Below, piece after piece: positions 15,389 through 24,700 of a stretch of 64,000 bases of DNA. A program made the position numbers and the translations under genes. The notes below the pieces were generated by a model, which did not search any database, was not told the origin of the DNA, and saw nothing but the letters and a program-made list of their open reading frames with translations. The DNA lies in assembly GCF_030124175.1 (NCBI RefSeq), contig NZ_JASKMT010000024.1, positions 21,413 through 85,412 of the forward strand. The letters are read 5' to 3'. The DNA is from Streptomyces sp. 549. GTDB lineage: Bacteria > Actinomycetota > Actinomycetes > Streptomycetales > Streptomycetaceae. How positions within the stretch are numbered: the first letter of the stretch is position 1; each line of letters opens with the position of its first letter.

Positions 15389-17566
15389 ATGCAGCAGACA
15401 CCCGAAGAGCGGGAGCGAGCCGGTCTTCCGCAGGGTCCTGCGTACGTTCCGCGGGCGGACGCACCCGGCCGCCCGCACCGACTCCGCAGGTTCGCCGCGA
15501 CCGCCGCGCCGGGACTCCCGGCGTGTGTGGTCGCGGCAGCCGCGCTCGCCCTTGCCGTCGGGGTCTACCGGGTCCTCGACCACGGCCGGGCCCTCTTTCC
15601 CGGCGGCACCGTCGGCTGGGCGTTCGCCGCCCTGACCGGGATCATCGTCGGGCACCTGGTCGCGCTCGGCCGGGACCGCTGGTGGGGCGGTACCGGCTCC
15701 GGCGCGGCACTCACCCTGGCCATCCTGCTGCTCTACGGCTGGGTGCCGGCCACCCTGGTCAGCCTGGCCGTCGTCTTCTTAGTCTGCGCCGCCCGCCACC
15801 ACCGCTGGCGCCAGGCCCTCGTGCACGGCTCGGTGGACATCCTCGGCATCGGCGCCTCCGCGCTCACCATGGCCGCGTTCGGCACCCACCCCTCCGTCGA
15901 GTTCCCCTGGACACCCGACGCCTGGCAGTGGTCGGCGCTGCCGGAGGTGCTCATCGCCGCCGGCACCTACCTGCTCGTCACCCGCCTCCTGCTCTGGTAC
16001 TGCCTCACTCCGAGCGGCGGCCTGCCCACCGCCACCCGCACCGCCCTGATCCGGCAGGGCCTGGTGTGCGTCGCCCTGCTGTGCATCTCCCCGCTCGTCG
16101 TGGTGGTGGCCGTGCACATGCCGGTACTGCTGCCGCTGTTCGCGGTGCCGCTGATCGCGCTGGACTCCACGCTGTGGATCGCCCGCGCCAGGGCCGAGGA
16201 GCAGCTGCGCGACCCGCTGACCAAGCTGCCCAACCGCCTGTGGCTGATGGAACGCACCTGGACCGCGCTGGACGAGGCCGAGCGCAGCGGCAGCCGCGCC
16301 GCCCTGGTGCTCATCGACCTGGACCGGTTCCGGTCCGTCAACGACACGCTGGGCCACCTCGCCGGAGACCGCCTGCTGCTCCAGATCGCCGACCGGCTGC
16401 GGGCCGCACTGCCCTGCGACGCCGAGGCGGCCCGGCTCGGCGGCGACGAGTTCGCCGTCCTGCTGCCGCACGTCGGCTCCACGACCAGCGCCAAGCGCAC
16501 CGCCCGCCACCTGGTCGCGGCGCTCAGCTCACCGCTGGACCTCGACGGCCTCACCCTGGTCCTGGAGGCCAGCGCGGGCCTGGCCGTCTTCCCCGACCAC
16601 GCCTGCGAGGCCGAGGGGCTCCTGCGGCGGGCCGACGTCGCCATGTACGAGGCGAAGCGCGACCGCAGCGACGTCGAGGTCTACGACGCCAGCCGCGACG
16701 GCAACACCCCCGACCGGCTCGGCCTGCTCGGTGACCTGCGCAGGGCCCTGGAGGCCGGTGAGGTGGCGCTGCACTACCAGCCCAAGGTCCGCTTCGACGG
16801 CGAGGTGGCCGGCCTGGAGGCACTGGTCCGCTGGGTGCACCCCGAACGCGGCAAGGTCCCGCCGGACGAGTTCATCGCCATCGCGGAGAGTTCCGGGCTG
16901 ATGCCGCAGCTCACCGAGTACGTGCTGGAGGCAGCGCTGCGCCAGGTGGCGCTGTGGCGCTCGGTCGGCCTGACCGTGCCGGTCGCGGTGAACATCTCCC
17001 CGCGCGACGTGCACAGCCCCGGCTTCGCAGGCGCCGTCGCCGCCCGCCTCGCCCGGCACGGCGTGCCCGCCGGGTCGCTGCAACTGGAGATCACCGAGCA
17101 CGTGCTGCTGGAGGACCCGCAGCAGGCCGCCATCACCCTGGCCGGCCTGACCGGCCACGGCGTGAAGATGTCGCTCGACGACTTCGGCACCGGCTACTCC
17201 TCGCTGGTCCACCTGCGGCGCCTGCCGGTGAGCGAGCTGAAGATCGACCGCTCGTTCGTGGCCCGGCTGGCCGTCGACGTCCAGGACGCCGAGATCGTGC
17301 GCTGCACCGTCGACCTCGCGCACTCCCTCGGACTGCTCGTCGTCGCCGAGGGCGTCGAGGACGACGAGACGTGGGAGCGGCTGCGCGACCTGGGCTGCGA
17401 CGCGGTGCAGGGCTGGCTGGTGGCCGCGGCCATGCCGCCGGACGAGGCGACCGCCTGGCTGCGCGCCCGCGACGGCTCCCGCCGCGCCCTGCCGCCGGGC
17501 GTGCCCTCCCCGGCGCCCGCGCCCGCCGCCCGCCTGGGCGGCAGCCCGGAGCAGCCCGTGCAGTGA
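15389..17566 (+). CDS. rmdB: membrane GGDEF-EAL protein (RmdB-like), bifunctional c-di-GMP enzyme
   Basis: A 725-aa membrane protein that probably makes or degrades c-di-GMP. ATG 15389 follows a GAGAGGGA ribosome site. Five to six hydrophobic segments occupy about residues 40-270. The GGDEF domain (about 275-440) keeps RLGGDEF near residue 350, but the RxxD inhibitory site is not evident. The EAL domain (about 460-710) keeps GLEALVRW, the catalytic ITEHVLLED, DDFGTGYSS and KIDRSF, so phosphodiesterase activity is likely. Leu131 is encoded by TTA (15779-15781), the only in-frame TTA I noticed in the window, suggesting bldA dependence. Its place between ligA and gatC matches Streptomyces RmdB as I remember it; the symbol rests on that context and domain layout. 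Confidence 0.85.
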   Translation: MQQTPEERERAGLPQGPAYVPRADAPGRPHRLRRFAATAAPGLPACVVAAAALALAVGVYRVLDHGRALFPGGTVGWAFAALTGIIVGHLVALGRDRWWGGTGSGAALTLAILLLYGWVPATLVSLAVVFLVCAARHHRWRQALVHGSVDILGIGASALTMAAFGTHPSVEFPWTPDAWQWSALPEVLIAAGTYLLVTRLLLWYCLTPSGGLPTATRTALIRQGLVCVALLCISPLVVVVAVHMPVLLPLFAVPLIALDSTLWIARARAEEQLRDPLTKLPNRLWLMERTWTALDEAERSGSRAALVLIDLDRFRSVNDTLGHLAGDRLLLQIADRLRAALPCDAEAARLGGDEFAVLLPHVGSTTSAKRTARHLVAALSSPLDLDGLTLVLEASAGLAVFPDHACEAEGLLRRADVAMYEAKRDRSDVEVYDASRDGNTPDRLGLLGDLRRALEAGEVALHYQPKVRFDGEVAGLEALVRWVHPERGKVPPDEFIAIAESSGLMPQLTEYVLEAALRQVALWRSVGLTVPVAVNISPRDVHSPGFAGAVAARLARHGVPAGSLQLEITEHVLLEDPQQAAITLAGLTGHGVKMSLDDFGTGYSSLVHLRRLPVSELKIDRSFVARLAVDVQDAEIVRCTVDLAHSLGLLVVAEGVEDDETWERLRDLGCDAVQGWLVAAAMPPDEATAWLRARDGSRRALPPGVPSPAPAPAARLGGSPEQPVQ

Positions 17567-17694
17567 GCCGGCCCCCCGGTGCCGCGGTGGGATGCGCCCC
17601 GGCCGACACGGGCCGCGGCGCGGGAGCCATAGGATTGGGGCGCACACCCGGAACACCCGGCCCCACTCAGCCAAGAACCCGTAAGGATCGCTGC

Positions 17695-17991
17695 ATGCCT
17701 GGCATCACGCGCGAGGAGGTCGCCCACCTCGCTCGGCTGGCGCGCCTGGAGCTGTCCGGTGAAGAGCTAGAGCACTTCGCCGGACAGCTCGACGACATCA
17801 TCGGAGCGGTCGCGACCGTCTCCGAGGTCGCCGCCGAGGACGTACCGCCGACCTCCCACCCGCTGCCGCTGACCAACGTCATGCGCCCGGACGAGGTCCG
17901 TCCGAGCCTGACTCCCCAGCAGGCGCTCTCCGGCGCGCCCGCCCAGGAGCAGCAGCGATTCAAGGTGCCGCAGATCCTGGGTGAGGAGTGA
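17695..17991 (+). CDS. gatC: Asp-tRNA(Asn)/Glu-tRNA(Gln) amidotransferase subunit C
   Basis: A 98-aa GatC that wraps and stabilises GatA and GatB. It reads MPGITREEVAHLARLARLEL, then the amphipathic helix LEHFAGQLDDIIGAV and LRPDEV-like MRPDEVRPSL, the standard GatC pattern. ATG 17695 follows AAGGA. Its TGA (17989-17991) overlaps the possible GTG start of gatA, so translation is probably coupled. Confidence 0.96.
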   Translation: MPGITREEVAHLARLARLELSGEELEHFAGQLDDIIGAVATVSEVAAEDVPPTSHPLPLTNVMRPDEVRPSLTPQQALSGAPAQEQQRFKVPQILGEE

Positions 17992-19490
17992 CCGACATGG
18001 CCGAACTGACCAGGCTCACCGCAGCCGAGACCGCCGCCCGCATCGCCTCCGGCGAGGTCACCGCGGTCGAGGTGACGCAGGCGCACCTCGACCGGATCGA
18101 CGCCGTCGACGAGAAGGTGCACGCCTTCCTGCACGTCGACCGTGAGGGCGCACTCGCCACCGCGCGCGAGGTGGACGCCAAGCGCGCCCGCGGCGAGAAG
18201 CTGGGCCCGCTGGCCGGCGTGCCGCTCGCGCTGAAGGACATCTTCACCACCGAGGGCCAGCCGACCACCGTCGGCTCGAAGATCCTCGAAGGCTGGATCC
18301 CGCCCTACGACGCCACCGTCACCAAGCGGCTCAAGGACGCCGACGTGGTGATCCTCGGCAAGACCAACATGGACGAGTTCGCCATGGGGTCCTCCACCGA
18401 GAACAGCGCGTACGGCCCGACGGGCAACCCGTGGGACCTGACCCGCATCCCCGGCGGCTCCGGTGGCGGCTCGTCCGCCGCGCTCGCCTCGTTCCAGGCG
18501 CCGCTCGCCATCGGCACCGACACCGGTGGCTCGATCCGCCAGCCGGCGGCCCTCACCGGCACCGTCGGCGTCAAGCCGACGTACGGCGGCGTGTCCCGCT
18601 ACGGCATGGTGGCGTTCTCCTCCTCGCTGGACCAGGGCGGCCCGTGCGCCCGCACCGTGCTCGACGCGGCGCTGCTGCACGAGGTCATCGCGGGCCACGA
18701 CCCGATGGACTCCACGTCCGTCGACGCGCCCGTGCCGCCGGTGGTGGAGGCGGCCCGCAGCGGCGAGGTGCGCGGCATGCGCGTCGGCGTCGTCCCCGAG
18801 CTGTCCGGCGAGGGCTACCAGCCGGGTGTCATGCAGCGCTTCGACGAGTCCGTGGAGCTGCTGCGCGAGCTGGGCGCGGAGATCGTCGAGGTCTCCTGCC
18901 CGTCGTTCACCAGGGCGCTCGCCGCGTACTACCTGATCGCGCCCAGCGAGTGCTCCTCGAACCTCGCCCGGTTCGACGCCATGCGCTACGGCCTGCGCGT
19001 CGGCGACGACGGCACCCGCTCGGCCGAGGAGGTCACCGCGCTCACCCGCGAGGCCGGCTTCGGCGACGAGGTCAAGCGCCGCGTCATGCTGGGCACCTAC
19101 GCGCTCAGCTCCGGCTACTACGACGCGTACTACGGTTCGGCGCAGAAGGTCCGCACGCTCATCAGCCGGGACTTCGCGAAGGCGTTCGAGTCGGTGGACG
19201 TGCTCGTCTCGCCGACGGCGCCCACCACCGCGTTCCCGATCGGCGAGCGGGCCGACGACCCGATGGCGATGTACCTCGCCGACCTGTGCACCATCCCGTC
19301 CAACCTGGCCGGCAACGCGGCCATGTCGCTTCCCTGCGGCCTGGCGCCGGAGGACGGGCTGCCGGTGGGGCTGCAGATCATCGCCCCCGCCATGGCCGAC
19401 GACCGTCTCTACCGTGTCGGCGCAGCCGTCGAGGCTGCGTTCCAGGCACGGTGGGGCCACCCGCTGCTCGAGGAGGCACCGTCACTGTGA
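17988..19490 (+). CDS. gatA: Asp-tRNA(Asn)/Glu-tRNA(Gln) amidotransferase subunit A
   Basis: A 500-aa amidase that releases ammonia from glutamine for transamidation of misacylated tRNA. The Ser-cisSer-Lys triad is visible: the lysine in PLALKDIF, the cis-serine in GGSGGGSSAAL, and the nucleophile in GTDTGGSIRQPA. Two starts are possible: GTG 17988, overlapping the gatC stop by 4 bp, or ATG 17997 with GAGGAG at 17983-17988 eight bases upstream, which has the better SD. Length is normal either way. Operon gatC-gatA-small membrane protein-gatB. Confidence 0.96.
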   Translation: MTDMAELTRLTAAETAARIASGEVTAVEVTQAHLDRIDAVDEKVHAFLHVDREGALATAREVDAKRARGEKLGPLAGVPLALKDIFTTEGQPTTVGSKILEGWIPPYDATVTKRLKDADVVILGKTNMDEFAMGSSTENSAYGPTGNPWDLTRIPGGSGGGSSAALASFQAPLAIGTDTGGSIRQPAALTGTVGVKPTYGGVSRYGMVAFSSSLDQGGPCARTVLDAALLHEVIAGHDPMDSTSVDAPVPPVVEAARSGEVRGMRVGVVPELSGEGYQPGVMQRFDESVELLRELGAEIVEVSCPSFTRALAAYYLIAPSECSSNLARFDAMRYGLRVGDDGTRSAEEVTALTREAGFGDEVKRRVMLGTYALSSGYYDAYYGSAQKVRTLISRDFAKAFESVDVLVSPTAPTTAFPIGERADDPMAMYLADLCTIPSNLAGNAAMSLPCGLAPEDGLPVGLQIIAPAMADDRLYRVGAAVEAAFQARWGHPLLEEAPSL

Positions 19491-19744
19491 GCAAGCCCAG
19501 CAAGCCCAGCAAACTCAGCAAGGCCAAAGGGTTCCGGAAGTCCCGCACCGGCACCTACCTGTCCATCGGCACCACGCTGTTCGGGGCGGTGAGCGTCGTG
19601 AAGCAGGCCAGGAAGGCCCGCTTCGAGAAGGACACGCTCCAGCTCGTCGACGCGGTCGTCTCCGCCGCCGCCATCGCCACCGGGATCGCGCTGCTCGTGC
19701 GCGAACTCCGCCGGGCGGCCGACGGCGACATCCTCGCCGACTGA
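19487..19744 (+). CDS. small membrane-associated protein between gatA and gatB
   Basis: An 85-aa protein starting GTG 19487, which overlaps the gatA stop by 4 bp (GTGA); AGGAGG lies ten bases upstream. A lysine/serine-rich N-terminus (MSKPSKPSKLSKAKGFRKSR) precedes SIGTTLFGAVSVVKQ and a hydrophobic stretch VVSAAAIATGIALLV, so it is probably a small membrane protein with a basic cytoplasmic end. Conserved placement inside the gat operon is what I recall from Streptomyces, but no role is established. Confidence 0.75.
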   Translation: MSKPSKPSKLSKAKGFRKSRTGTYLSIGTTLFGAVSVVKQARKARFEKDTLQLVDAVVSAAAIATGIALLVRELRRAADGDILAD

Positions 19745-19771
19745 CGCGGCCCCTTCGAAAGGCGCTTTTCC

Positions 19772-21280
19772 GTGACTGTCATTGACCTGGTGCCGTACGA
19801 GGACGCGCTCGCGTCCTACGACCCCGTCATGGGCCTGGAAGTCCATGTCGAGCTCGGGACCAAGACCAAGATGTTCTGCGGGTGCTCCACCACCCTGGGC
19901 GCGGAGCCCAACTCGCAGACCTGCCCCACCTGCCTGGGCCTGCCCGGCTCGCTGCCCGTCGTCAACGCGATCGGCGTCGAGTCGGCGATCCGGATCGGCC
20001 TCGCCCTGCACTGCGAGATCGCCGAGTGGTGCCGGTTCGCCCGGAAGAACTACTTCTACCCGGACATGCCGAAGAACTTCCAGACCTCCCAGTACGACGA
20101 GCCGATCGCCTTCAACGGCTACCTCGACGTGCAGCTGGAGGACGGCGAGGTCTTCCGCGTCGAGATCGAGCGCGCCCACATGGAGGAGGACACCGGCAAG
20201 TCCCTCCACGTCGGCGGCGCCACCGGCCGCATCCACGGCGCCTCGCACTCGCTGCTGGACTACAACCGGGCCGGCATCCCGCTGATCGAGATCGTCACCA
20301 AGCCGATCACCGGAGCCGGCGAGCGCGCCCCCGAGGTCGCCAAGGCCTACGTGGCCGAACTGCGCGAACTCATCCGGGCGCTCGGCGTCTCCGAGGCCCG
20401 CATGGAGATGGGCCAGATGCGCTGCGACGTCAACCTGTCGCTGCGCCCGCACGGCCGGGAGAAGTTCGGCACCCGCAGTGAGACGAAGAACGTCAACTCG
20501 CTGCGCAGCGTCGAGCGGGCCGCCCGCTTCGAGGTCCAGCGGCACGCCGCGGTGCTCAACGGCGGCGGCACCATCGTGCAGGAGACCCGGCACTTCCACG
20601 AGGAGGACGGCAGCACCACCTCGGGGCGGGTCAAGGAGGAGGCGGAGGACTACCGCTACTTCCCCGAGCCGGACCTGGTGCCGGTCGCGCCCAGCCGCGA
20701 GTGGGTCGAGGAACTGCGCGGCACGCTCCCTGAGTTGCCGCGGGTGCGCCGCAACCGGCTCCGCGAGGAGTGGGGCGTCTCCGAGCACGAGATGCAGTCG
20801 GTGCTCAACGCCGGCGCGATCGACCCGATCGTGGCCACCATCGAGGCCGGCGCGCCCGCCGACCAGGCCCGCAAGTGGTGGATGGGCGAACTCGCCCGCA
20901 ACGCCAACGAGTCGGGCCGTGACATCGCCGCGCTGCCCATCACGCCCGAGCAGGTCGCCCGGGTGTGCGTGCTGGTCGCCGAGGGCTCGCTCAACGACAA
21001 GCTGGCCCGGCAGACCATCGAGGGCGTGCTCGCCGGTGAGGGCACGCCGGACGAGGTCGTCGACAAGCGCGGCCTGAAGGTGGTCTCCGACGACGGCGCG
21101 CTGGGCGCGGCCGTGGACGAGGCCATCGCCGGCAACCCGGCCATCGCCGACAAGATCCGGTCCGGCAAGGTCGCCGCGGCCGGCGCGCTGGTCGGCGCGG
21201 TGATGAAGGCCACCCGCGGGCAGGCCGACGCCGCCCGGGTGCGCGAGCTGATCCTGGAGAAGCTCGGCGCCGAGGGCTGA
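19772..21280 (+). CDS. gatB: Asp-tRNA(Asn)/Glu-tRNA(Gln) amidotransferase subunit B
   Basis: A 502-aa subunit that binds the misacylated tRNA and activates the carboxyl group. It has YDPVMGLEVHVEL, the zinc-binding FCGCS and CPTCLGLPG motifs, and MEEDTGKS, DYNRAGIPLIEI and EMGQMRCDVN in order; the C-terminal YqeY-like domain ends REL-LEKLGAEG. GTG 19772 follows GAAAGG at 19757-19762. Together with gatC and gatA it makes the complete GatCAB transamidase. Confidence 0.97.
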   Translation: MTVIDLVPYEDALASYDPVMGLEVHVELGTKTKMFCGCSTTLGAEPNSQTCPTCLGLPGSLPVVNAIGVESAIRIGLALHCEIAEWCRFARKNYFYPDMPKNFQTSQYDEPIAFNGYLDVQLEDGEVFRVEIERAHMEEDTGKSLHVGGATGRIHGASHSLLDYNRAGIPLIEIVTKPITGAGERAPEVAKAYVAELRELIRALGVSEARMEMGQMRCDVNLSLRPHGREKFGTRSETKNVNSLRSVERAARFEVQRHAAVLNGGGTIVQETRHFHEEDGSTTSGRVKEEAEDYRYFPEPDLVPVAPSREWVEELRGTLPELPRVRRNRLREEWGVSEHEMQSVLNAGAIDPIVATIEAGAPADQARKWWMGELARNANESGRDIAALPITPEQVARVCVLVAEGSLNDKLARQTIEGVLAGEGTPDEVVDKRGLKVVSDDGALGAAVDEAIAGNPAIADKIRSGKVAAAGALVGAVMKATRGQADAARVRELILEKLGAEG

Positions 21281-21559
21281 CCCTCCCCGCGTCCGTTTCG
21301 CCGGACTGAGGCCCGCGCCCGCCGGGCTGAGCACGCCGCCTGCCGGGCTGAGCCGCCGCGCCCGGCTGAGGCCCGAACGGCGCCCCCTGAGGCGTCGGGT
21401 AAGGCATGGCCGACCCGGGTAAGGCGCGGGCCGCACGGAGTGGGGGCAGTTGCCCGATGCGGTCCGCCCGCCTCAGCGAGCAGTCTTCAACCGTTGGGAC
21501 GAACGGACCGGACCGCACCCCCGGGTGCGGGTCGGCCCGGCGAGATGGGGAGGAAGACC

Positions 21560-21742
21560 GTGGACCACCACATGTGGGGAGTACGGGCCAGGACCGAGGA
21601 CCTGCTGCGCGAGGCCGAGCAGGACCGCCGGGCTGCCCGGGCGCAGCGGGCGGAGCGGAGGCAGCGGGCAGGGGAGGACGAGCAGCCGCCCTCGGCGGAA
21701 CCGCGCCGTCCGGCCCGCGGACCCTGGACGAAGGCCGCCTGA
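21560..21742 (+). CDS. 60-aa basic coiled-coil micro-protein
   Basis: GTG 21560 follows GGGGAGGAA with normal spacing. The product reads MDHHMWGVRARTEDLLREAEQ, then an Arg/Ala/Glu-rich helix that ends in a proline-rich tail (PRRPARGPWTKAA). It is predicted to be a single charged helix. Similar short proteins occur in Streptomyces, but I know no function. It lies just upstream of the LuxR-type regulator and may be co-transcribed with it. Confidence 0.55.
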   Translation: MDHHMWGVRARTEDLLREAEQDRRAARAQRAERRQRAGEDEQPPSAEPRRPARGPWTKAA

Positions 21743-21790
21743 GCTGTGCCGGAGGCGAAAACCGGTGCCGCCGGGCCCGGACCGCGTGCG

Positions 21791-24700
21791 ATGCTCGGTG
21801 ACGTGCCTCTACCCTCCGTGAGCCCCGTCTTCGTCGGCCGGTCAGCCGAGATCACCGCACTCGGCGAGGCGCTGCGCCGCGCCGGCACCGGCGAGCCGCA
21901 GGCCGTCGTCGTCAGCGGGGAGGCGGGCGTCGGCAAGACCCGCCTGCTGGACGAGTTCCTGACCGCCGCCGGCGAGGCGGGCGCGGTGGCGGCCGTCGGC
22001 GGCTGTATCGAGATCGGTGCGGAGGGACTGCCGTTCGCACCGATCTCCACCATCCTGCGGGCCCTGCACCGGCGGCTCGGCGACAATCTCACCGCGGCGA
22101 TCGCCGGGCAGGAGGGCGAGTTGGCCCGTCTGCTGCCCGAACTGGGCGAGGTGACGGCCGAGTTCCACGACGAGGACGGCCGGGCCCGGCTGTTCGAACT
22201 CACCGCCCGCCTGCTGGAGTCGCTGTCCCAGGACACCACGCTGGTCGTCGCCGTCGAGGACCTGCACTGGGCGGACCGCTCCACCCGGGAACTGTTCGCC
22301 TACCTGCTGCGCTCGGTGCACCGGGCCCGGCTCGTGCTGCTGGCGACCTACCGCTCCGACGACATCCACCGCCGCCACCCGCTGCGCCCGTTCCTCGCGG
22401 AGCTGGACCGGCTGCGCACCATCCGGCGCGTGGAACTGCCCCGGCTCAGCCGTGCCGAGGTCAGCGACCAGATCGCCGGCATCCAGGGCGGCGGTGTGCC
22501 GGCGCGTGTCCTGGTCGACGAGGTGTTCAGCCGCTCCGAGGGCAACCCGTTCTTCGTCGAGGAACTGACAGCCAACCCGTCCAACCCGTCCAACCCGTCC
22601 AACCCGTCCAACCCAGCCAACCCAGCCAACCCAGCCAACTCAGCCAACTCAGCCAACTCAGCGGGGGACCTGAGCGACTCGCTGCGGGACCTGCTGCTGG
22701 TCCGGGTGGAGGCCCTTCCGGAGGACGCCCAGCACGTGGTGCGGCTCGCCGCCGAGGGCGGCTCGGCCGTCGAGTTCCCGCTGCTGGCCGCCGTCGCCGA
22801 CATGGACGGCGACGCCCTGCTCACCGCGCTGCGCACGGCCGTCGGCGCGCACGTGCTCGCACCCACCGACGACGTCGGCACCGAGGGCGGCTACCGCTTC
22901 CGGCACGCCCTCGTCCGCGAGGCCGTCTCCGACGACCTGCTGCCGGGCGAGCGCAGCGGCATCAACCGCCGCTACGCGCAGGCGCTGGAGGCCGAGCCCG
23001 CGCTGGTGCGGGCCGACCAGCGGGCGGCCCGGCTGGCCAGTTACTGGCTGCTCGCCCACCACACCGCCAAGGCGCTGCCCGCCGCACTTGACGCGGCCGT
23101 CGAAGCGCGGCGCCGCTACGCCTACGCCGAGCAGCTCCGCCTCCTGGACCGGGCGCTGGAGCTGTGGGAGGACGCCACATCGGAGACCCGGCTGGGGCTG
23201 CGCCCCTTCGACCAGGCCGAGGTCTACCCGGCGTGCGGCTGCAAGCCGGGCGGGGACGGCGGCGGTGAGGCGCTGCGCTACCTCGACCTGCTCGCCGAGA
23301 CGGTGCAGGCCGCGCTGCTGGCGGGGGAGCGCAAGCGGGCCCTGGTCAGCATCAAGCGGGCGCTGCGGCTGCTCGGCGGCGAGGACCCGCTGCGGGCCGC
23401 CTGGTTCTGGGTGCAGCGCTGCAAGCTGATGGAGGGCACCGGCACCGGCGACGGCTGGGCGGAACTGAGCCGGGCACAGGAACTGGTCCGCGGACTGCCG
23501 CCGTCACCCGTGCACGCCGAGGTGATGGCGCACGTCGCCGCCTGGGAGGCCAACCACGACCCGCGGCCCGACAACCTCTCCACCGCGCAGCGCGCCGTGG
23601 AGCTGGCCGGGTTGACCGGGGCGGGCAGCATCGAACTGCACGCCCGCATCACGTTGGGCGGGCGCATGGTCGACGCCGGGGACATCGAGGCCGGACTGGC
23701 CGAGATGGCCGCCGCCGCGCAACAGGTCGCCGACACCGGCCAGGTCTCCGTACTGGGCCGGGCACACGTCAACCTCTCCTCGGCGCTGGAGAGCGTCGGC
23801 CGGTACGCGGAGGCGCTGGCCGTGGCCGACGAGGGCCTGGCCGTGGCCGACCGGTACGGGCTGCGGGACGTCAAGGCGTGGCTGCACGGCAACCGGGCGC
23901 ACACGCTGCTCGCGCTGGGCCGCTGGCCGGAGGCCGAGCAGGCGGTGCTCGCGACGCGGCAGCTGGCACGCGGCGTGAAGCCACTCGCCTCGGCGGCGTT
24001 GCGCAGCGGCCGGCTGGCGCTGCTGCGCGGGCACCCGGGCCAAGCGGCGCAGGAACTGGCCGAGGCGCGGCGGCAGTTCGGCACCCATGACCCGCAGCCG
24101 CAGTACGTCATCCCGTTGACCTGTCTGGAGCTGGAGATCGAAGCGGCCCGAGGACGCACCGAGCAGACCCGGCACCTGCTCGCCCAGGCCGTGGAGGCCG
24201 GCTTCCCCATGGGGACCGCGCGCTACGCCTGGCCGCTGCTGCTCGCGGCGGTCGCGGCCGAGTCGGAGGTGCGCGGCCTGCCCGCCGCGGAGCCGGGCCG
24301 GGCGGAGGCGCTGGAACTGCTGCGCACCGCCGCCCGGCGGCTGCCGCGCCTGGTGCCGGTGTGGGCGGCCCACGGCCTGCTGTTCGACGCCGAGCTGCAC
24401 CGGGCGCACGGCGGCGCGGACGCCGACCGGTGGTCGGAGGCGGTGGACGCGTTGGAGCGGGCGGAACGCCCCTACGAGGTGGCGCAGGCCCGGCTGCGGC
24501 GGGCCGAGGCCCTGCTGCTCGGCGGCGGGCGGACCGGCCGGGAGCAGGCCGCGGACGATGTGCGGGCGGCCCACGCCGAGGGGGAACGGCTGGCGGCGGT
24601 GCCGCTGAGCGAGGCCGCGGCCCGGCTCGCGGCCCGCGCGGGCGTGCCGCTGACCGAGCGGCCCACCGAACGGACCGGACCGCCGCGCCGGGCAGATCCG

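Noticed and set aside
12766..15390. 874-aa open frame antisense to ligA
   Set aside because: Shadow of the high-GC codon pattern of ligA; no family motifs, while ligA motifs are complete.
22574..22663. Tandem repeats as a CRISPR array
   Set aside because: 9-bp units without spacers, in frame inside a gene.
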